Counted from the first letter of the stretch, positions 1 through 8,840 are shown. The stretch is DNA of 64,000 nucleotides from Prevotella multiformis DSM 16608 (GCF_000191065.1 NZ_GL872283.1:236505-300504); one strand, 5' to 3'. Numbers and translations are program-made. Notes: a model not told the origin generated them from the letters alone.

Positions 1-35
1 TTTCCAAAAGCCTGTAAAGGGTGTGCAGACATCAA

Positions 36-81
36 AAAGGCTTTCTCCCGTAACACAAAAAGGATACAAGAGAAAGCCTTT
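36..81 (-). terminator. Terminator hairpin after the DUF3108 gene
   Basis: Perfect 12-bp inverted repeat (36-47 AAAGGCTTTCTC and 70-81 GAGAAAGCCTTT). On the minus strand the right arm is followed by a T-run, so it ends transcription of the gene at 120-929. Seen directly; termination is inferred. Confidence 0.75.
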
Positions 82-119
82 CTTACCTAAGATAAAAGCA
101 AGAAGAATGTATTTTCACC

Positions 120-929
120 CTATCTCACCTGTGAGGTGACCGGACTGTTGATGCCTTTCATCGCTACCAGGAAGGCCTTGGCAGAACCGAACTTCAGGCG
201 CATATCAAGGCGGACGGGGATGTGGTTCTTGTCATCAGTGACGTAAAAACTGGCAATGTCGCGCCACTTCTCGTCTTCATATTCATAATAGGTAAGACGC
301 AGACAGCGGTACTTGTGACCATTGTCAGCCTTTATGTTCTCCTTTCCTAAATAGACGATGCGGGCGGCATGCCGGCTGTTCCCATCTACGATAGGGAACT
401 TCACCACCTCGCCTTTCTTCCAGCTTTCAGGATTGAAGCTGCGTGCCCGAAGAAAGATGCTCATCATGTCGAAAGAACAGTCATCGTAGGTGCGCTCCAT
501 CCACTGATGCTTGCCTTCATTGTTAATTCTGTGCTGGCGCAGCCTGCTCCTGCCGTTCGGATAGGAATAAAACACCTCATCCACCGTGTAACGCTTCCCT
601 TCCCTGGCTCCCTTACGGAAGTAGAGCGGTTCCATCTGTTTCGAGTTATAAGTGAGGAGGGTGTCGCGCAGCACGAAATAATCGTCCAGCCGACCGTTCC
701 CACGTGTGGTGAGCGAAGCACGGTAAGCCGGAATACCTTTGTAGGTGGACGAGACCGTGTACCATGATGCCGTACCCGCTTTGACCCAGATGAACTTCCA
801 GTTGTAATAGAGGTTGTACGTCAGGTATTCGCCGCTGCTGAAAGCCGTGTTGCGGAATGTACACTGTGCCGACGCACTGACAGCCGTCATTGCCAGGAGA
901 CAGACTATATAATTCTTCAGCTTTTTCAT
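120..929 (-). CDS. DUF3108 domain secreted protein
   Basis: 269-residue exported protein. The N-terminus (MKKLKNYIVCLLAMTAVSAS, then AQC) is a signal peptide, with cleavage probably after SASA. The rest matches the DUF3108 family by pattern: an opening GEYLTYNLYYNWKFIWVKAG followed by beta-rich sequence, and a late FYVTDDKNHIPVRLDM segment. Family members are periplasmic or outer-membrane-associated proteins of unknown molecular role in Bacteroidetes. It stands alone between a terminator (36-81) and the DnaA-box cluster on its upstream side, so its promoter must lie inside or next to that cluster. Family call is from recognition; no function is claimed. Confidence 0.8.
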   Translation of the reverse strand: MKKLKNYIVCLLAMTAVSASAQCTFRNTAFSSGEYLTYNLYYNWKFIWVKAGTASWYTVSSTYKGIPAYRASLTTRGNGRLDDYFVLRDTLLTYNSKQMEPLYFRKGAREGKRYTVDEVFYSYPNGRSRLRQHRINNEGKHQWMERTYDDCSFDMMSIFLRARSFNPESWKKGEVVKFPIVDGNSRHAARIVYLGKENIKADNGHKYRCLRLTYYEYEDEKWRDIASFYVTDDKNHIPVRLDMRLKFGSAKAFLVAMKGINSPVTSQVR

Positions 930-1012
930 ATTCTCAGTTTAATCCGTTCAACTTATATATTATTCTTTATTTCTCTCTTTTGAAAGAAAAAGAATGTTTT
1001 AGTATGATAGGC

Positions 1013-1329
1013 TGTGGATTTGTGCAGAACTTTTCTGCCGTTTTCTTGGCAGGATGGTTATCAACCCGTGGTAGCAGCTTGTCGACAGGTTGTGTTTATA
1101 TTTTCTGTCTGGTATTCAGCTGCTATACCCGTTTATCCACATTTTCCACAATCGGTGCAAAGATAATAAGTTTATATCTTTTTTAGCGTGTAAGTTGTGT
1201 AAAACTTCCCTAAAACGGCGTGAATAACTCTGTGGATATCCACGATGCGCTGTCTGCTTCCGTAGCTGTGTGGATATCCACAGGGTTATGAAGGAGTTAT
1301 CCACAGGTTTTTCCACAGGGTTATCCACA
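1013..1329. promoter_or_regulatory. DnaA-box cluster, candidate oriC
   Basis: The 458-bp gap 930-1387 carries three exact TTATCCACA boxes (1133-1141, 1297-1305, 1321-1329), two TTTTCCACA variants (1142-1150, 1309-1317), and two palindromes TGTGGATATCCAC(A/G) (1231-1244, 1269-1282), each of which gives overlapping boxes on both strands. A weaker TGTGGATTT lies at 1013-1021. AT-rich stretches sit on the left (about 925-1010) and inside (about 1150-1215), as expected of an unwinding element. DnaA binding at TTATNCACA is established. That this is the chromosome origin rather than a regulatory or titration site is inference. It lies 3' of nrdB, so it is not the nrd promoter. Confidence 0.65.
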
Positions 1330-1387
1330 GAATGATATGGGTTCTAGTGGTACTGGCTGCTGCCAGAGAAGCCAGCCATGTACTTCC

Positions 1388-2434
1388 CTACAGGTCATCC
1401 GCCAGTGCCGTGCTCTTGGCGTATGCCGTGCTCTTGGCTTCAAAGAAGTCTGTCTTTACCATGTTGGCATTGGAGTACTGCCCTACCCATTTCATGTTCT
1501 CCGGCTCTTTCCGGTTGTCGTCATAGAGGAAGCCGAAACCGAGGCCTGACCAGCGGAGGTTGCCGAGATAACGGATGTAATCGGACACCATCTGTTCGTT
1601 CAGTCCCTGTACATCATTGCCGATGACGTATTGTCCCCATGCTATTTCCTGCCGTACCCCCTCACGCATCATGTCTTCATAAACCTTTATTCTATCGGGT
1701 GTGAACATATCCGGTTCCTCTTTCTTGAGTTCGAGGATGATGCTTCGGAAAAGCCAGAGATGGGTGTTCTCATCCCGGTTGATGTATCGGATTTCCTGTG
1801 CTGAGCCGGACATCTTTCCGTTCCGGCTGAGGTTGTAGAAGAACATGAAGCCGCTGTAGAAGTAAATGCCTTCGAGGATGAAGTTGGCAATGAGCGTTTT
1901 CATCAGGCTGAACTTGTCACGCTTTTCATGGAACTCGTTGTAGCAGTCGCCGATGAACTTGTTGCGGTTCAGCAGGTGTTCGTCCGTCTTCCACTGGTAG
2001 AGAATGTCGTTCCGTTCCTCCGGACTGCAGATGGTATCGAGCATGTAACTGTAACTCTGGCTGTGGATACATTCCTGAAAGGCCTGGATATGCAGACAGA
2101 GGTTCACCTCGTTGGCAGTGATGTATTCGCTGACGGTCGGCAGGTTGTTGCTCTGCAGGGAATCGAGGAAGACGAGGAAGCTCAGTATCTTATCGTAAGC
2201 CGTACGTTCTGCCTTGTCGAGCCGTGGATAGTCTTTGAAGTCCTGTGACAGGTTGATTTCCTCCGGAATCCAGAAGTTGTTCATGGCCTGTCTGTACCAG
2301 TCGCTGACCCATGAATACTTCATGTTGTTGAAGTCGTTGAGGTTGGTGGTGTTGCCACCGATCATTCTTCTCAGGCGCAGGTCGGTATCGCCTGAGGGAT
2401 TGAATAATGTGTTACGTTTCAGTTTATTGTCCAT
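1388..2434 (-). CDS. nrdB: Ribonucleotide reductase class Ia, beta subunit
   Basis: 348 residues. Small subunit of aerobic ribonucleotide reductase; it holds the di-iron centre and stable tyrosyl radical that start reduction of ribonucleoside diphosphates in NrdA. Expected ligands are all visible: Asp91 (FLDSLQ), Glu121 and His124 (QECIHSQSY), Glu188 (ILEGIYFY), Glu222 and His225 (RDENTHLW). Tyr128 in HSQSY aligns with the radical tyrosine (E. coli Y122). The C-terminal tail ending TALADDL is the part expected to dock on NrdA. It follows nrdA on the same strand after a 119-bp gap filled with a GATG-type repeat, so the two are probably one transcription unit. Confidence 0.96.
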   Translation of the reverse strand: MDNKLKRNTLFNPSGDTDLRLRRMIGGNTTNLNDFNNMKYSWVSDWYRQAMNNFWIPEEINLSQDFKDYPRLDKAERTAYDKILSFLVFLDSLQSNNLPTVSEYITANEVNLCLHIQAFQECIHSQSYSYMLDTICSPEERNDILYQWKTDEHLLNRNKFIGDCYNEFHEKRDKFSLMKTLIANFILEGIYFYSGFMFFYNLSRNGKMSGSAQEIRYINRDENTHLWLFRSIILELKKEEPDMFTPDRIKVYEDMMREGVRQEIAWGQYVIGNDVQGLNEQMVSDYIRYLGNLRWSGLGFGFLYDDNRKEPENMKWVGQYSNANMVKTDFFEAKSTAYAKSTALADDL

Positions 2435-2450
2435 TGTGTGAATATTTTAG

Positions 2451-2530
2451 TAGGCGATGATAAGCGGTGATGGGCGATGATAAGCGGTGATGGGCGATGA
2501 TAGGTGGTGATGGGCGATGATAAGCGATGA
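2451..2530. repeat. GGCGGTGATG-type repeat, copy 1 (nrdA-nrdB gap)
   Basis: About four tandem units of a 20-bp motif, TGATAAGCGGTGATGGGCGA and variants, fill most of the nrdA-nrdB gap. The same motif recurs at 7271-7311, 50804-50842 and 54454-54485, always between genes. Confidence 0.8.
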
Positions 2531-2553
2531 TTTTAACTCCCTTGACTCCTTGC

Positions 2554-5076
2554 TTACGATGCACAGCTTTCGCACTCTTCCACTTCCAGTGACTTGCTGC
2601 GGACATAGTAGAGGGTCTTGACACCGCTCTTCCAGGCGAGGAGGTAGAGATCGAGTACCTGACGCATGGTGAAGTCGTTGGTAATGTATAAGTTCATACT
2701 CTGCGCCTGGTCGATGTGGCGCTGGCGTATGCCGGAGGCGCGGACGCTCCACTTCTGGTTGATGAGATAGGCACTCTTGTACATCCAGTAGGTTTCATCC
2801 GACAGTTCCGGAGCAACCCGCGGGAGCATACTACCCTTCTTTTCTTCCAAGAAGAAACGCTTCATAATGGGATCCAGTCCGGCTGTCGTCCCTGCGATGA
2901 TGCTCGTACTGCTGGTCGGAGCGACGGCAAGCAGATAGGCATTGCGCATTCCCTGCCGGGCGACCGTGCGGCGGACCTCCTGCCATTCGGCACTGCCATA
3001 GCCTCGCTTGTCGAAGTAAGCACCCGTCTGCCATTCGCTTCCTTCAAAGAACTGATAGCTTCCTTTCTCTCTGGCAAGGTCAGAACTGGCGAGGATAGCC
3101 GCCCGGTTGATGGTCTCGAAGACCTTGTCCATGAACTGCAGGTGCTCCTCACTCTCCCACTTGATGCGCCGTTTGGCCAGTGCATGGTGGTAACCGCTCA
3201 CGCCCAGGCCTATGGAGCGGTACCGCTGGTTGGTGATCCGGGCGTAGGGAACAGGATAGAAATTGAGGCTGATGACGTTGTCAAGGGCACGGACAACCGT
3301 CGCCACCTTCTCTTTCATCTGCTCCTCGTCCTCCAATGGCAGTCTGCCAAGCGACAGACTTGCCAGGTTGCAGACTACGAACTCGCCCGGACGGGTCTTC
3401 GTGACGACAACGGTATCACCGTCTTCCGTCTCTATCTCCTTGGATATTGTTTCGATGGGAGCCATGTTCTGGGCTATCTCCGTGCAGAGATTGGAGCAGT
3501 AGATCATTCCCTTATGACCATTAGGGTTGGCTCTGTTCACTGTATCCCGGTTGAATGTGAACGGTGTTCCAGTCTCTACGGCAGAGCGGAGGACAAGGCG
3601 GACGATGTCCTTGATGCTGATGACACGGCGCGAGATTCGCTGGTCGTTGACACAGTCAAGATACCTGCGTTCCCACTCCTCGCCGTAGCAGTCCTCCAGG
3701 CAATAGCCCTTGATGCGCATGATTTCGTTCGGACAGAAGAGCGTCCAGTTCTGATTCAGGTCTTCTTCGGCCATCTTCCAGAACAGGTCCGGATAGCAGA
3801 TCGCCGGGAAAATGTCGTGTGCCTTCATGCGGTCGTCGCCGTTGTTGGTGCGGAGCTGCAGAAACTCGGGCAGATCCTTGTGCCATACATCCAGGTAAAC
3901 TGCCACGGCACCCTGTCGCATTCCCAGCTGGTCTACCGCTACAGCGGTGTCGTTGACGAGTTTCATCCATCGGATGACACCGCCGGCTACTCCTTTGAAA
4001 CCACGGATATTGCCACCCGTGGCACGTACCTTGCCGAAGTACATCCCCATGCCGCCGCCGAACTTGCTCACCTGCGAGAAGTTGTCCAGCGAACGGTAGA
4101 TGCCGTCCAGACTGTCGGGGACAGTGTCTATGAAGCAGCTTGAGAGCTGATGGTTCGGTTTTCTGGCATTCGAGAGCGTCGGTGTCGCCATGGTCACTTC
4201 CAGCCGGCTGAGCAGGTCGTAGATGCGCCGTACCCATAGAAGCCGGTCTTCCTTCTTCTCCGGCAGGGCGAGATGCAGTGCGATACCGAGGAACATCTCC
4301 TGTACACGTTCGAGCACCTTGCCTGCATAGCTCTTGATGACATAGCGTTTCAGCAGCAGGTCGAGCCCGGAGAAGTTCAGGAGTTCATTACGGTCAGGCT
4401 GCATGAAGTCGGCCGCCTCGTTGATTTCCTCTTCGCCGTAGTTCTGAAGGATGTAATCGCCGTAGAGCCCTTCTTCCGTCATGTATCTTACTTTCTGATA
4501 GAAGGTCTTGAGCCCCAGTTCCTCTTCCAGCCGACTGATTTTCTGTTCCGATCGGTACGAAAGGATGCGTGCGGAAATCATTTCCCATGCCGGAGCCTCG
4601 GGTGTCGTCAGTTCCACCGCCGCCTTGATGAGCGCGTCGATGGCGTCTCTGTGCGACATCCCCGGCTTGCTGAAGCTGGCGAACTTCTCCTGAAGTGTCA
4701 CCATGCTGTAAGACCTTTCACGGTATTCGCGTGCCACACGGTGCAGGACATCAGCCAGCTGGCGGTCGTCTGCCGCCCAGGCAATGTAGTTGATGGCCTG
4801 CCGCTGTTCGTTGCGCTGATAGCGGAAGAGGATGTAATTCTTCGCTTCATCGTAATGCCCGTGCTCCATGAGACATTTCTCCACACGGTTCTGTATGTCC
4901 TCGACGGTGCGCAGCCCAGGGTTGTCTGTAATGAACTGCTCTACTTCACCGACCATTCCGGCTATCTCGTTGTCTGCAATCTCCTTTCCGGTACTGATGA
5001 AACTCTTTTTAATGGCTATTGAAATCTTATTATTATTGTAGGCTTCCTTTTCACCATTGCGCTTGATTATTTCCAT
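2554..5076 (-). CDS. nrdA: Ribonucleotide reductase class Ia, alpha subunit
   Basis: 840 residues. Catalytic large subunit that reduces ribonucleotides to deoxyribonucleotides using the radical supplied by NrdB. Residues 1-95 form an ATP-cone allosteric domain (MEIIKRNGEKEAYNNNKISIA...). The barrel carries the redox cysteine in HQLSSCFI, the active-site cysteine and glutamate in SNLCTEI, the partner cysteine in VVCNLASLSLG, the radical-transfer tyrosine pair in KTLYYVRS, and a C-terminal CxxC (ECESCAS) that takes electrons from thioredoxin. Length and order fit class Ia. Start ATG at 5076 gives MEIIKRNG, the normal ATP-cone start. A TAACTTTG -7 element (minus strand, 5193-5200) lies about 115 bp upstream. 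Confidence 0.96.
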   Translation of the reverse strand: MEIIKRNGEKEAYNNNKISIAIKKSFISTGKEIADNEIAGMVGEVEQFITDNPGLRTVEDIQNRVEKCLMEHGHYDEAKNYILFRYQRNEQRQAINYIAWAADDRQLADVLHRVAREYRERSYSMVTLQEKFASFSKPGMSHRDAIDALIKAAVELTTPEAPAWEMISARILSYRSEQKISRLEEELGLKTFYQKVRYMTEEGLYGDYILQNYGEEEINEAADFMQPDRNELLNFSGLDLLLKRYVIKSYAGKVLERVQEMFLGIALHLALPEKKEDRLLWVRRIYDLLSRLEVTMATPTLSNARKPNHQLSSCFIDTVPDSLDGIYRSLDNFSQVSKFGGGMGMYFGKVRATGGNIRGFKGVAGGVIRWMKLVNDTAVAVDQLGMRQGAVAVYLDVWHKDLPEFLQLRTNNGDDRMKAHDIFPAICYPDLFWKMAEEDLNQNWTLFCPNEIMRIKGYCLEDCYGEEWERRYLDCVNDQRISRRVISIKDIVRLVLRSAVETGTPFTFNRDTVNRANPNGHKGMIYCSNLCTEIAQNMAPIETISKEIETEDGDTVVVTKTRPGEFVVCNLASLSLGRLPLEDEEQMKEKVATVVRALDNVISLNFYPVPYARITNQRYRSIGLGVSGYHHALAKRRIKWESEEHLQFMDKVFETINRAAILASSDLAREKGSYQFFEGSEWQTGAYFDKRGYGSAEWQEVRRTVARQGMRNAYLLAVAPTSSTSIIAGTTAGLDPIMKRFFLEEKKGSMLPRVAPELSDETYWMYKSAYLINQKWSVRASGIRQRHIDQAQSMNLYITNDFTMRQVLDLYLLAWKSGVKTLYYVRSKSLEVEECESCAS

Positions 5077-5565
5077 TTGTCCAATATGATAGTTTTCTTT
5101 TTATTCAATTTTCTGAGATTACACACTTTTTATATTATGATATAAATAACTCATTATAAGCTGTTTAATAAAATTAACGGATTAATTTTCAGCAAAGTTA
5201 AGAAAAATATATGAGAAGAAAGTTATCCATAATAGAATATTTTGATATGTTTCCAACTTTTAATTATTGTCCATATAAGAGGATAATCGATGAGAAATCA
5301 TCGTATGAACGGACACGTTGACAGACTGTTTTTACGAAAGCTCCTATAGGAAACATTGCCCACTTCCATGCCGTCTTTCTTATTGTCCAAATGCGGTAAT
5401 ATCATTATTCAATCCTGTTTTTTTCATCACTTTATCGACCGATGAAGAATATGACTAAAACGACTGATTTAATGATTAAAAAGAAATTTTATGTTCTATA
5501 TTAGTCCAATATTGTTCTTTTTATGTACTTTTGCAGCCGAATTTACAAACTCAATAGTACAGAAC
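5077..5565. promoter_or_regulatory. AT-rich divergent promoter region, nrdA and lipoprotein
   Basis: 489-bp gap between diverging genes. Minus strand: TAACTTTG at 5193-5200 is a Bacteroidetes -7 element for nrdA. Plus strand: TACTTTTG at 5526-5533 serves the lipoprotein gene; no good -33 is seen for either. A TTATCCATA (5223-5231), one base off a DnaA box, lies just upstream of the nrdA -7 element. A tight hairpin CGATGA-GAAA-TCATCG lies at 5288-5303. No gene is seen. Confidence 0.5.
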
Positions 5566-6030
5566 ATGATGAAAAGTATGAAATTGTTTGTTGCCATCGT
5601 GGCAACGGTGTTAAGTTTTTCTTCTTGCAGCAAGGATAATGACGATCAGGTAATTCAGGACAACCCGCTGAAGAATACAGAGTGGTCTTTTGAGAGGATA
5701 CAGGAAGGAAATGCGAACACGACCACCCACTGGGGATCGTTGAAATTCGTTTCAGACACAGAAGTAGTCAATGAAAGCGGATATAAAATCACGTTCAAGA
5801 AGGTAACGCCAGACGGACACCGTCGTAAGGACGAAACGCACAGTGAAACCAACACTTACAAGTACGCCCTTGACGGTACGAAGCTGATGATGTATATTCC
5901 GGCCAACGGAGAGCAGCAGCCTGCAACCACGCTGACTTTCCGAGTAGACCTGAAGGGCGGGACGATTACGCATACGCATAACGGAACAGAAAAGATTACA
6001 GACGAGAACATCGTTTACAAGCGCAAATAA
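5566..6030 (+). CDS. Small putative lipoprotein
   Basis: 154 residues from ATG 5566. An upstream in-frame ATG at 5491 precedes the -7 element TACTTTTG (5526-5533), so it would lie outside the transcript; the start MMKSMKLFVAIVATVLSFSS-C gives a clean lipoprotein signal with lipobox cysteine 21. An acidic linker (SKDNDDQ) follows, then a single small beta-rich domain (NTEWSFERIQEG...) that resembles lipocalin-like or META-type lipoproteins common in Bacteroidetes, but I cannot assign a family. It is monocistronic and closed by the hairpin at 6049-6099. Likely anchored to a membrane by its lipid; role unknown. Confidence 0.7.
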   Translation: MMKSMKLFVAIVATVLSFSSCSKDNDDQVIQDNPLKNTEWSFERIQEGNANTTTHWGSLKFVSDTEVVNESGYKITFKKVTPDGHRRKDETHSETNTYKYALDGTKLMMYIPANGEQQPATTLTFRVDLKGGTITHTHNGTEKITDENIVYKRK

Positions 6031-6048
6031 CGCTTGTGAAACATAGTA

Positions 6049-6099
6049 AAAAGGAGAGCCTCCCGACAGCCGCATGGACTGTAAGGAGGCTCTCCTTTT
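6049..6099. terminator. Bidirectional terminator between converging genes
   Basis: 15-bp perfect inverted repeat (6049-6063 and 6085-6099, AAAAGGAGAGCCTCC and its complement) with A-run before and T-run after. It serves the lipoprotein gene on plus and the DUF4250 gene on minus. Confidence 0.85.
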
Positions 6100-6181
6100 C
6101 GTTTCGGACGGCTTTGTACAGCCTGACCGACAGCGTCTTTGCGAGGCCGTTCAAGGGAGGTCGGGCAAGGACAATGGGAAT

Positions 6182-6388
6182 TCATTGCTTCCTGTCGAAG
6201 CCGACAGGTCGGAACTGATGCTGTTCTTCGCTGTACACATATCCGGCCTTGAGCATATAATCCTTGAGGCGTTCGGGATCTTCATTGAAATTGTAGCAGA
6301 GTGATTTCAACGAATCGAATTCTCTGTCGCGCAGCAGCATATTCACGCTGCTCAGCAGGATTGCGGGGTCTTTGGGTAAATGGTCCAT
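6182..6388 (-). CDS. DUF4250 domain protein
   Basis: 68 residues, the whole family length. Sequence LPKDPAILLSSVNMLLRDREFDSLKSLC followed by GYVYSEEQHQF matches the small DUF4250 family found in anaerobes (Bacteroidetes and Firmicutes). It is probably a cytoplasmic helical protein; function is unknown. A converging hairpin (6049-6099) lies downstream and a repeat-rich gap upstream. Confidence 0.8.
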   Translation of the reverse strand: MDHLPKDPAILLSSVNMLLRDREFDSLKSLCYNFNEDPERLKDYMLKAGYVYSEEQHQFRPVGFDRKQ

Positions 6389-6514
6389 ATCTTTGTTAGG
6401 AGTTAAAAGAGTTATAGGGAGTTAATGGAGTTATGAACTGATGTCTTTACAGCTGGCGTACCTTGATGGGAGGGTCGGGTGATCTGTTCCGTTGTCATCG
6501 GTCGTCGGTACAGA

Positions 6515-6613
6515 CATTCCCAGCCGTCGGGAACAGGATTCCCAACCGGTTGGGAACAGGAATCCCGGCCGTTGGGAACAGGAATCCCAACCGGTTGGGA
6601 ACGGAAATCCCGG
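6515..6613. repeat. Array of about 22-bp palindromic repeats, copy 1
   Basis: Four units of consensus CCGkyGGGAACAGGAwTCCC plus two bases, each with an internal GGGAA-N5-TTCCC palindrome. Units abut, with no unique spacers, so this is not CRISPR. A second array lies at 21039-21135 and a lone degenerate copy at 57228-57244. Confidence 0.85.
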
Positions 6614-6671
6614 CAGATAGGAAAGACACATTCCTGCATTCCATCCATCGGATCGATTCCTGCAGCTTGTA

Positions 6672-6776
6672 ACTTCCGGCTGTCCGTTCCCGGTCTTTCG
6701 CTTGGAACTTCCCGCTGTCGGTCTTCATTCCGTAGCCTGAGACTTCCGGCTGTCTGCCTGTGTCCTGCACCTGCTA
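6672..6776. repeat. Degenerate 35-bp tandem repeat, 3 units
   Basis: ACTTCCSGCTGTC recurs at 6672, 6707 and 6742, exactly 35 bp apart; the rest of each unit has diverged. The last unit runs into the 3' end of cdd. Together with the 22-bp array it fills the gap 6389-6773, where no gene is seen. Confidence 0.6.
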
Positions 6777-7253
6777 TTTCATCGATTCTCCGACAAACTG
6801 GAGCGGAAGAAGATCCTTGACAGTGCTGATGACATATACGCCTGCTGTACCGTAGAGGAGTATGCGGACCGGCTGTCTGTATCGGTCTTCAATCTCCAGA
6901 ATGACCTGCCGGCAGGCACCGCAGGGTACGATCGGATCCCGCATCAGTCCGTATTCGTTGGCGGCGGCAATGGCCAGCGTGTTGATGGGCTGGTCGGGAC
7001 GGGTGGACTGTGCTGCAAAGATGGCCGAACGCTCGGCGCAGAGACCTGACGGGAAGGCGGCATTCTCCTGGTTGGCACCCATGACTTCTGTCCCATCGGC
7101 AAGGAGCAGTGCAGCTCCCACACGGAACCGGCTGTAGGGAGAATAGCTGTTGGCCGTGGCATGGATGGCTGTCTGGATAAGGTGCTGGTCGGCTGCCGGC
7201 AGTTCTTCCGGCTGGCAGAAGCCGATCTTGATGCTGATGTCTATTGTCTTCAT
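6774..7253 (-). CDS. cdd: Cytidine deaminase
   Basis: 159 residues, the size of the homotetrameric zinc enzyme. Deaminates cytidine and deoxycytidine to uridine and deoxyuridine in pyrimidine salvage. Zinc ligands Cys72 (in LCAERSAIF, with catalytic Glu74) and Cys111/Cys114 (VPCGACRQ) are present, and the substrate-binding segment RVGAALLLADG is intact. Start MKTIDISIKIGF is typical of the family. The downstream gene on the same strand is unrelated; upp, a partner in pyrimidine salvage, lies far away at 54.6 kb. Confidence 0.95.
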   Translation of the reverse strand: MKTIDISIKIGFCQPEELPAADQHLIQTAIHATANSYSPYSRFRVGAALLLADGTEVMGANQENAAFPSGLCAERSAIFAAQSTRPDQPINTLAIAAANEYGLMRDPIVPCGACRQVILEIEDRYRQPVRILLYGTAGVYVISTVKDLLPLQFVGESMK

Positions 7254-7270
7254 ATTTGATTGTTTTTGGG

Positions 7271-7311
7271 TGGGGGGTAGGCGGTGATAGGCGGGGGGTA
7301 GGCGGTGATGA
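7271..7311. repeat. GGCGGTGATG-type repeat, copy 2
   Basis: Two units of GGGGGGTAGGCGGTGATrrG between the beta-helix gene and cdd; same core as at 2451-2530. Confidence 0.7.
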
Positions 7312-7313
7312 GC

Positions 7314-8780
7314 TTAATTGACAAGCAGCTCGTAGCAGCCGATGTCGGGCTTGTTGTCGCGTGGCCTGCCGTCATGGTCTGTTGTGAAACGGGAGTCGGG
7401 GAGGGGAGCAGCGGCGTTGATTGCCGGGAATTTCTCTCCTTTTTCGGGTTTCTTCAAGTGGAAATCGTAATGCTGTTTGTTGCCGTCTGCCAGCACGAAC
7501 TGTCTGTCTCCGCCGTCAGGATGATCCTTGCTGTTCTCCCATAGTACATCCGTGAAATGGGCAAGCAGTGCGGGCTTGTCCGGCTTCGGAGTGCGGAGGA
7601 TACAGTGGTCGAACTGATAATTGGCCGTCACCTTCTCCTTGTTGCCACCCATGAGAACATCGTCTGAATAGCCCGTTACAAGGGAGTTCCTGACGTTGAA
7701 GGCCTGCAGGGGATAGTCTTTCCCGCTGCTGTGATTGCCGAAGCTCAATGCCGCACCGCGGTTGCCGTCGAACGGATAGAACTGGGCGAACGTGCAGTGT
7801 GTCAGCGTCACATCGCCGCCGATGAAGGCCGCACAGTCTTTCAGTGTGTTGGAGAACTGCGTGTTGTAAGCCTCGATCTTGCAGTTTATCGCCTGCAGAC
7901 CGTAGCCCTGACAGTTGTGGACGGTGGAATTGGCAAGCGTCAGCTTCGTCCGTTCCGTCGTCGCCGTATCGCAGAGAATGCCGTCGTAGGCCGAATGGAT
8001 GTCCGTATGTGTGAGGCTGTTGTCGTAGCTGTCCTTGTGGAAGCGGATGCCGTGCCACTGACCGCTCACACGGTCGTACGGCAGATAGGGAAACAGCTTG
8101 TCCAGACGGTCGCCACGGAGTGTCACGGGTTTGTCGGCCGTCCCTTCGCAGTGCAGTGTACCGTACACATCGATTGCAGCCTTGTTGGAGAAATAGACCG
8201 TCATGCCTGCCGGAATGGTCAGCGTAGCCCCTGCCTCCACTTTCAATGTGTCCTGGAAGACAATGGGTCTGGTACCGGTCAGCGTGGTGTTCGACGTGAT
8301 TTTCCGTCCCTTTACGAGTTCTGCATCCCAGCTGTAGATCCTGAGATTTACTTTCTGCTGTACGCCGCTCTCGAGCGTGAATGCAAGGTTGTCTGTCAGC
8401 AGCTGCGGCGTGGCAGCGTTGTTTCTGGGCGACGTCATCTCTACGAAGACACGGATGCTGTCTTTGTCGCGCACCTCCAGTCCGCTGGCCTGATAACCGT
8501 TGGCAGCAGACAGCTCTACGCCGTCCACGTTCACCCGGAAGCCTGTCTGGTTGCCTTGTTCGAGCCGGACGCTGTTCAGGCGCAGTCCGTCTCCCGAGCG
8601 GTTGTATGCCCAGAAGGTCTTTGTCGATGTGGGGACGTTCGAGAAGGTGGTGTCGAGCCGCAGTGTATCGGTCTGGAATGAGAGCAGGTTACTCCTCGAT
8701 GTCGTGAATGTATCGTCATCGGAGCAGGCTGCCAGCAACGCCATGGCTGAAAGGAACAATGCTATAGAAAACTTCTTCAT
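7314..8780 (-). CDS. Parallel beta-helix lipoprotein
   Basis: 488 residues. Lipoprotein signal peptide ends at lipobox LLAAC (Cys19) followed by SDDD, an acidic stretch often linked to outer-membrane or surface sorting in Bacteroidetes. Residues about 170-430 show right-handed parallel beta-helix repeats (ADKPVTLRGDR, TDIHSAYDGILC, NSTVHNCQGYGLQ, VRNSLVTGYSDD), and the C-terminus has the PDIGCYE motif usual in choice-of-anchor Q / beta-helix proteins. The fold often serves polysaccharide binding or lyase activity, but no catalytic residues can be named here. It lies downstream of murI, 60 bp away on the same strand. Confidence 0.8.
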   Translation of the reverse strand: MKKFSIALFLSAMALLAACSDDDTFTTSRSNLLSFQTDTLRLDTTFSNVPTSTKTFWAYNRSGDGLRLNSVRLEQGNQTGFRVNVDGVELSAANGYQASGLEVRDKDSIRVFVEMTSPRNNAATPQLLTDNLAFTLESGVQQKVNLRIYSWDAELVKGRKITSNTTLTGTRPIVFQDTLKVEAGATLTIPAGMTVYFSNKAAIDVYGTLHCEGTADKPVTLRGDRLDKLFPYLPYDRVSGQWHGIRFHKDSYDNSLTHTDIHSAYDGILCDTATTERTKLTLANSTVHNCQGYGLQAINCKIEAYNTQFSNTLKDCAAFIGGDVTLTHCTFAQFYPFDGNRGAALSFGNHSSGKDYPLQAFNVRNSLVTGYSDDVLMGGNKEKVTANYQFDHCILRTPKPDKPALLAHFTDVLWENSKDHPDGGDRQFVLADGNKQHYDFHLKKPEKGEKFPAINAAAPLPDSRFTTDHDGRPRDNKPDIGCYELLVN

Positions 8781-8840
8781 TCTTTATTTTTTTTGTTCTT
8801 ATCTAACGGACTGACACCTTTTTTATTGCTTTCTGCAGCC

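Noticed and set aside
369..767. Long frames on the strand opposite to real genes (for example here, 2716-4143 and 17581-19182)
   Set aside because: High-GC codon bias opens the opposite strand; these lie fully inside well-supported genes and show His/Val/Arg-rich shadow composition.
5491..5565. Upstream ATG of the small lipoprotein
   Set aside because: It lies before the -7 element (5526-5533), and only the later start gives a normal lipoprotein signal.
6515..6613. Possible CRISPR array from regular palindromic repeats
   Set aside because: Units of about 22 bp abut with no unique spacers, only four units, and no cas genes are near.
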